Source: BM003 sp963783695
GTDB lineage: Bacteria; Pseudomonadota; Gammaproteobacteria; Steroidobacterales; BM003
Assembly: GCA_963783695.1 (NCBI GenBank)
Contig: CAWAOM010000001.1
Coordinates: 682,001 to 746,000 of the forward strand
Length of the DNA: 64,000 bases
Reading direction: 5' to 3'
In this document: piece by piece, positions 59,531-64,000 of the stretch
Layout: each line of letters starts with the position of its first letter
Position numbering within the stretch: position 1 is the first letter of the stretch
The notes under the pieces: model-generated
The model's input: only the letters and a program-made list of their open reading frames with translations
What the model was told of the DNA's origin: nothing
Database searches by the model: none
Program-made: the position numbers and the translations under genes

Positions 59531-60514
59531 ATGTCGCGTATATCGAAAATTCTCGTAGTAGCCGACCCGACAACCGCCGAACAACCGGCGTTGACCCGGG
59601 CGCTGGACATTGCCCGTACGCTCAATGCACGCCTTGAAGTTTTCGCCTGCGTTTACGATCAGTACATCTCGGGTGAGCGTTTCTTCGATAGTCGCGGTCT
59701 CGAAAAATCGCGCGCGTCCATGGTCGAGCATACGATTGCGGCGCTGGAGGAGATGGTGGATGCGCGCAATTGCGCGGGTGTTGAAATTGCCTATGCGGCG
59801 CGCTGGGACAACCCGCTCGACGAAGGCATCGTGCGCCAGGTGCTTCACACCGGGGCCGACCTGCTGGTCAAGGATACGCATCACCATGCCCCGCTAAAAC
59901 GATCGCTGTTCTCCAACACCGACTGGAACCTGATCCGCACCTGTCCGTGCCCGGTGTTGCTGGTCAAGCCTGACACCGCTTTTCCGTATGCGCACATTGC
60001 CGCCGCTGTAGATCCGACTCACGAACACGACAAGCCCGCTGCGCTGGACAGTGTGATCATCGCAGTAGCATGCGAGCTGGCGCGCGAATCTGCCGCTGAA
60101 TTACATATAGCGCATACCTTTCTTCCCGTGTCTGCCGCAGTATGCGCGAGCGCCGTACCCGGCGCCGTTATCTACCCAGTCGATATCAGTGAGGAGGTCA
60201 TTGAACAGGGGCACCGCGAGGCGCTCGTTAAGCTTATCGGGCAGAGCCCGCGGCAGCCGGATCATGTTCATATGCTGGCCGGCCGCACCAGCGAAGTGCT
60301 GGTGGATCTTGTCGTCGAAAAAGGCATCGACCTTATGGTCATGGGAGTCGTTGCACGCAATCGGCTCAAGCGCATATTTCTCGGCAGCACCGCCGAGCGA
60401 GTACTCGAACACCTGAGCTGCGACGTATTGGTGGTCAAGGATCCGGGCTTCGAAACACCAGTCCATCGCCATGGTGCGCACGAAGCGCTGCGTGAGGTGC
60501 CCGCGTCGGGTTGA
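59531..60514 (+). CDS. Tandem universal stress protein (UspE-like)
   Basis: 327 residues with two USP domains: SKILVVADPTTAEQPALTRA start, LVKDTHHHAPLKRSLFSNTD with PCPVLLVKP, then a second domain ending DLMVMGVVARNRLKRIFLGS, TAERVLEHLSCDVLVVKDP. The UspE family is non-ATP-binding in E. coli. ATG 59531 lies seven bases after AAGGAG; the frame from 59513 is less likely. Divergent from the FixL-like operon, so likely part of the same oxygen-linked regulon (inference). Confidence 0.92.
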   Translation: MSRISKILVVADPTTAEQPALTRALDIARTLNARLEVFACVYDQYISGERFFDSRGLEKSRASMVEHTIAALEEMVDARNCAGVEIAYAARWDNPLDEGIVRQVLHTGADLLVKDTHHHAPLKRSLFSNTDWNLIRTCPCPVLLVKPDTAFPYAHIAAAVDPTHEHDKPAALDSVIIAVACELARESAAELHIAHTFLPVSAAVCASAVPGAVIYPVDISEEVIEQGHREALVKLIGQSPRQPDHVHMLAGRTSEVLVDLVVEKGIDLMVMGVVARNRLKRIFLGSTAERVLEHLSCDVLVVKDPGFETPVHRHGAHEALREVPASG

Positions 60515-60652
60515 GTGGGCGAATCCACGCCTGGGAACGGCCCGTCCGGCGCTCGTCTGCCATCGTGCTTGATCGAGTCCGGCGGCGATGAGTAATCTGT
60601 CCGCTCTGCCGGGTAATTACCGGCGCTGGCGTTGGCGGATCGGATTCCCCTG

Positions 60653-63250
60653 ATGGCAAACGTAACTGACAGGGCATGGGTGGTACTCAAATTTGGCGGT
60701 ACCAGCGTGGCCAATGCCGCCAACTGGCCGAATATCGGCGTGGTTCTGCGCGAAAGGCTCGAACAGGGTATACGACCGGTCCTGGTGCACTCGGCTCTTG
60801 CCGGGGTCTCAGACAACCTTGACGAGCTTGCCAACGGCGCGGACCCGGACACTGGCCGGGCCGCTGTCGACGACCTGGTGAGCCGGCACGAGGCTCTGGC
60901 CGCGCAACTGGATCTGGGCCCGCTTCCCGGGTTGGAGGCGAGGAGCATCGAACTGCGAAGGCTGGTGGCCGGGATCAGCCTGATCGGCGAAGCCAGCCCC
61001 GCAGTCAGGGCGCGATTGCTCTCCTATGGCGAGTTGATGGCAACCGAGCTGGTCGCAGCCTGCCTTGAATCACAGGGAATTTCGGCTCGAGTCGTTGATG
61101 CGCGCAAAGTACTGACCTGTCAGCCGGTATACACTTCGACGGACTCACGCCATTTTCTCGCGGCCCATTGCGCCGCCGATCCCGATCCCGGCCTGCAGCG
61201 TGAGTGGGCTAAGTTTGACGGTGTGATCGTCACCCAGGGTTTCATCGCGAGTGACGACAAGGGCCGAACCGTGGTACTCGGCAGAGGCGGTTCCGATACC
61301 TCTGCGGCGTATATCGCGGCGCGGCTCGAGGCCAGTCGGCTGGAGATCTGGACTGACGTCCCGGGCATGTTCAGCGCAAATCCCCACAATATTCCGTCTG
61401 CGCGGCTGCTGCGGCAACTGAGTTTTGCCGAGGCTCAGGAGATTGCGGCGACCGGAGCCGGTGTCATCCATCCACGCTGCCTGCCAGTGGCGCGACGGGC
61501 CGCGATTCCGGTTCATGTTCACGACACTGGCCGACCGCAACTTGAGGGTACCGTTATCGCCGAAATCGGGGACGAAGATGCGCCCCGGATCAAGGCCATA
61601 TCGGCGCGCCGGGGTCTGACGCTGGTTTCTATGGAATCGATCGGCATGTGGCAGGAGGCCGGCTTTCTTGCCCGGGCGTTCGCAACGTTTTCGGATTTCG
61701 GGCTGTCGATTGATCTGGTCTCGACCTCCGAATCGGTGGTCAGCGTGACGCTCGACGAAAGCGCGGCCAAGGTGGATACGGAAAAGCTGGGGTTGCTGAC
61801 CGACAAGCTTCGCGAATTGTGCCGGGTAAGAGTCGTTCGGCCGTGTGCTGCCGTAAGCATGGTCGGTGCGCGGATGCGGGCGAACCTGCATCGGCTGGCG
61901 CCGGCTCTGGAGGCATTCGAGGAACACCAGATTTTTCTGGTCAGCCAGGCTGCGAGCGATCTCAACTTTACCGTTGTAATTGAGGAGAGCCAGGTCGACC
62001 GGCTGGTCCGTTCGCTGCACGGTCTGATCATAGGCGACACAGCCCAGGATTCCGTTATCGGCCCGAGTTGGGAACAACTGGCTGATCCGGTCAGCGAGCC
62101 TGCGCCCACCGAGCCGGCCTGGTGGGAATGCAGGCGCGAACAATTGCTGGCACTGGCTAAATCTCACCCTTCCGCTTTTGTCTATGACCTGGATTGTGTC
62201 GCCGCCGCCGCCTCGGCGCTTTGCGAGCTGCGCCATGTCGACCGAATTTTTTATGCCATCAAGGCGAATCCGCACCCCGAGATTCTGAAGCGACTGCATG
62301 CTGCGGGTGTGGGCTTTGAATGTGTCTCTCCGGGAGAACTTCGGGCGGTGTCCGAATTGTTCCCGGATATGCCGGGCGACAGAGTCCTTTTCACGCCTAA
62401 TTTTGCCCCCAGGCCGGAGTACGAAGCGGCATTCGCGAGCGGTGTTCGTGTGACGCTTGATAACCTCTATCCGCTGGAAGCCTGGCCGCAGGTATTCGCC
62501 GGCCAGGCAGTGTTTGTCCGTCTCGATCTGGGGCAGGGCAGCGGCCATCACGCCCATGTTCATACCGCGGGTGCGCACTCGAAATTCGGCATACCCGGCG
62601 GCGATATAGAGCGCCTGAGCGAATTGTGCGAAAGCCACGGCGTACGGGTCACCGGACTGCATGTGCATGGTGGAAGCGGTATTCGGGATGCCGGTCACTG
62701 GGGGCGAGTCGCTATCGAACTGGCTCGCCTTACCGCGTATTTCCCGGATGTGAAAGTGCTCGACCTCGGCGGCGGGCTGGGAGTGCCCGAAAAGGAGGGC
62801 GACACCGCGCTCGATCTGGCGGCATTGGACGCGACGCTCGCCCCGGTGCGCGCTGCCTATCCGGATATGCAGCTCTGGCTGGAACCGGGACGCTATCTGG
62901 TGTCCCCGGCGGGTGTCCTGCTGGTAACGGTAAATCAGTTGAAGGGCAAACACGGCACCCGCTATCTGGGCGTTTCCACCGGCATGAACTCGTTGATTCG
63001 CCCGGCCTTGTACGGGTCGTATCACCGCATCGTCAATTTGTCGCGACTTGGCGAGCCGGCCACCGAACTGGCAACGATAGTCGGCCCCATCTGCGAAACC
63101 GGTGATCGACTGGGACGGGACCGACACCTCCCGGTCACGCAGGAAGGAGATATCCTGCTGATCGCGAACGCGGGCGCATACGGTCGGGCGATGAGCTCGA
63201 ATTACAATTTGCGCGCGCCGGCCGTTGAGCTGACCCTTCAGGGCGGCTGA
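60653..63250 (+). CDS. Bifunctional aspartate kinase / diaminopimelate decarboxylase (LysC-LysA fusion)
   Basis: 865 residues. Part 1 (~1-470) is an aspartate kinase: VVLKFGGTSVANAANWPNIG, GRGGSDTSAAYIAARLEAS, then ACT-type segments (TLVSMESIGMWQEAGFLARA, SVVSVTLDE). Part 2 (~495-865) is a fold-III PLP decarboxylase: Lys537 in FYAIKANPHPEILKRLHAAG, HVHGGSGI, EPGRYLVSPAG, and Cys814 in PICETGDRLGRD. It joins the first step of the aspartate pathway to the last step of lysine synthesis in one polypeptide. ATG 60653 is preferred to TTG 60632. Similar fusions are known from Xanthomonas. Confidence 0.95.
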   Translation: MANVTDRAWVVLKFGGTSVANAANWPNIGVVLRERLEQGIRPVLVHSALAGVSDNLDELANGADPDTGRAAVDDLVSRHEALAAQLDLGPLPGLEARSIELRRLVAGISLIGEASPAVRARLLSYGELMATELVAACLESQGISARVVDARKVLTCQPVYTSTDSRHFLAAHCAADPDPGLQREWAKFDGVIVTQGFIASDDKGRTVVLGRGGSDTSAAYIAARLEASRLEIWTDVPGMFSANPHNIPSARLLRQLSFAEAQEIAATGAGVIHPRCLPVARRAAIPVHVHDTGRPQLEGTVIAEIGDEDAPRIKAISARRGLTLVSMESIGMWQEAGFLARAFATFSDFGLSIDLVSTSESVVSVTLDESAAKVDTEKLGLLTDKLRELCRVRVVRPCAAVSMVGARMRANLHRLAPALEAFEEHQIFLVSQAASDLNFTVVIEESQVDRLVRSLHGLIIGDTAQDSVIGPSWEQLADPVSEPAPTEPAWWECRREQLLALAKSHPSAFVYDLDCVAAAASALCELRHVDRIFYAIKANPHPEILKRLHAAGVGFECVSPGELRAVSELFPDMPGDRVLFTPNFAPRPEYEAAFASGVRVTLDNLYPLEAWPQVFAGQAVFVRLDLGQGSGHHAHVHTAGAHSKFGIPGGDIERLSELCESHGVRVTGLHVHGGSGIRDAGHWGRVAIELARLTAYFPDVKVLDLGGGLGVPEKEGDTALDLAALDATLAPVRAAYPDMQLWLEPGRYLVSPAGVLLVTVNQLKGKHGTRYLGVSTGMNSLIRPALYGSYHRIVNLSRLGEPATELATIVGPICETGDRLGRDRHLPVTQEGDILLIANAGAYGRAMSSNYNLRAPAVELTLQGG

Positions 63251-63714
63251 TTTTTCTTGTCGCCCATGGCCTGTCAGCACGAGCATCACACAGCTCAGCC
63301 TGCACGCCCCGATTCATACAAAAATCAAGTTATTAATCTATTATATAAAACAAAAACATAGGAATTATATTTAAGGTCTGTAATGAGTTATCTAATTGTG
63401 ATCTGAAGTCGGGATTCGCGGTGCTTCTGGCAGATGCCGCAGACCGCAATGGCTGAAAAAGTGCGCGGGGTGGGTGGCCATTTCGATAAACGCGATGGCT
63501 GTTTTTTCCGAGCGACCCGCACGGCATTGCCGGGGACCCCGGGTTTCTGTCTAATAGCGGTCGCGGCGGATATTGCCGGAGGCAGTTTTCTCTACCTGGC
63601 ATCGCAGCGAATCCACATCACTCGCGAAAAACGAATACGACGGAACAGCTGTGGCCGACCGGTCCCGGGCATTGCAATCGCGGGCGAGGTTTCATTCAAG
63701 GAGAGGAGTTTGAT
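63251..63714. other. Gene-poor region upstream of the peroxiredoxin (464 bp)
   Basis: Bases ~63317-63410 are strikingly AT-rich relative to the window, in a region that could hold promoter or regulator sites for the peroxiredoxin gene. A 94-codon open frame at 63434-63718 overlaps the peroxiredoxin start and shows no recognisable motif. No terminator after the lysC-lysA gene was found by eye. Confidence 0.5.
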
Positions 63715-64000
63715 ATGAGTATTCAGGCAGGCGAAAAAGTGCCGGCAGGGACGTTTGGAATAATGACCCAGAACGGTCCCGGCGCAATCAGTAGCGATGA
63801 CCTGTTTTCCGGAAAACGTGTAGTCCTGTTTTCCGTCCCCGGCGCTTTCACCCCGACCTGCTCGGCACAGCACCTTCCGGGTTTTGTCCAGCATGCTGAC
63901 GACCTCAAGGCAAAGGGTGTCGACACGATTGCGTGTCTAGCCGTCAACGACGTCTTCGTCATGGGCGCGTGGGGCAGGGACCAGGGTGTCGGCGATGCCG
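63715..64000 (+). CDS. Peroxiredoxin (Prx5/redoxin type), 5' part cut by window end
   Basis: ATG 63715 after GGAGAGGAG at ~63700 begins SIQAGEKVPAGTFGIMTQNG; the peroxidatic Cys segment is VPGAFTPTCSAQHLPGFVQH and ACLAVNDVFVMGAWGRDQGV follows. This is the Prx5/PMP20-type peroxiredoxin start, which reduces peroxides with thiols. The 95 visible codons are about 60 percent of a typical ~160-residue protein; the resolving Cys and any glutaredoxin fusion lie outside. Confidence 0.93.
   Translation, partial: MSIQAGEKVPAGTFGIMTQNGPGAISSDDLFSGKRVVLFSVPGAFTPTCSAQHLPGFVQHADDLKAKGVDTIACLAVNDVFVMGAWGRDQGVGDA

Noticed and set aside
60653..63250. Could be two separate genes (lysC and lysA) joined by a sequence error
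   Set aside because: The frame is continuous across a linker of about 20-25 residues (EQLADPVSEPAPTEPAW) with no hidden stop or start, and the same fusion is known in Xanthomonas.
63434..63718. 94-codon frame before the peroxiredoxin
   Set aside because: Overlaps the peroxiredoxin start and its composition is not protein-like.

Overview
The window is a GC-rich chromosomal segment of a gammaproteobacterium, probably an environmental lineage near the Pseudomonas/Xanthomonas/Chromatiales part of the class. Two landmarks support this: the block mtnA-gyrA-serC-pheA-aroA-cmk-rpsA-ihfB-lapAB, and the translation block infC-rpmI-rplT-pheST-ihfA-merR-tRNA-Pro. A fused aspartate kinase/diaminopimelate decarboxylase, the arrangement I know from Xanthomonas, fits too. 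Gene identities come from reading motifs and domain order; no database search was run.

Layout. 1-14066 (+): end of mtnA, gyrA, a serine/aromatic operon (serC, serA, pheA, class II aroA), cmk, rpsA, ihfB, lapA/lapB, a small helix-hairpin-helix secreted protein and galU. 14183-16949 (-): a duplicated DUF1538 membrane protein with two P-II-like proteins, behind a possible remnant of an RND transporter. 16964-19349 (+): small Cys/His secreted protein and a ZnuD-like TonB-dependent receptor. 19538-25101 (-): RlpA-like protein, a compact surface-glycan cluster (PglC-like transferase, sulfotransferase, GT4), tRNA-Asn and aspartate aminotransferase. 25150-33670 (+): uvrB, tRNA-Val, infC (apparent AUC start), rpmI, rplT, pheS, pheT, ihfA, merR, tRNA-Pro and an SlyD-like isomerase. 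Glycan genes between ihfB and tRNA-Asn/uvrB sit where Pseudomonas keeps its O-antigen locus.

33904-39691: three minus-strand genes (PPOX-like, histidine phosphatase, DUF1295), then a decayed exbB-exbD-tonB-TPR locus carrying a 5' truncation, one in-frame stop and four frameshifts, followed by an intact DUF3187 outer-membrane protein. 39954-48488 is a stress and housekeeping neighbourhood: COG2187-type kinase-like protein, ribosome hibernation factor, Lon-related protease, USP-like protein, YbaK editing protein, GCS2 ligase, M20 amidohydrolase and a host-attachment-family protein. 48574-56269 is a copper/silver-type locus: BNR-repeat secreted protein with a Cys cluster, small metal-binding protein, CusC/CusB/CusA-like efflux. 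56336-60514: a FixL-like heme-PAS kinase, FixJ-like regulator and a stand-alone receiver whose phospho-acceptor Asp is Glu, divergent from a UspE-like gene. 60653-64000: the LysC-LysA fusion and the start of a peroxiredoxin.

The least explained parts are the DUF1538/P-II-like trio, the FixLJ operon with its unphosphorylatable-looking third member, and the CDCC-containing BNR protein beside the Cus-type pump. The remainder is mostly conserved core genome.
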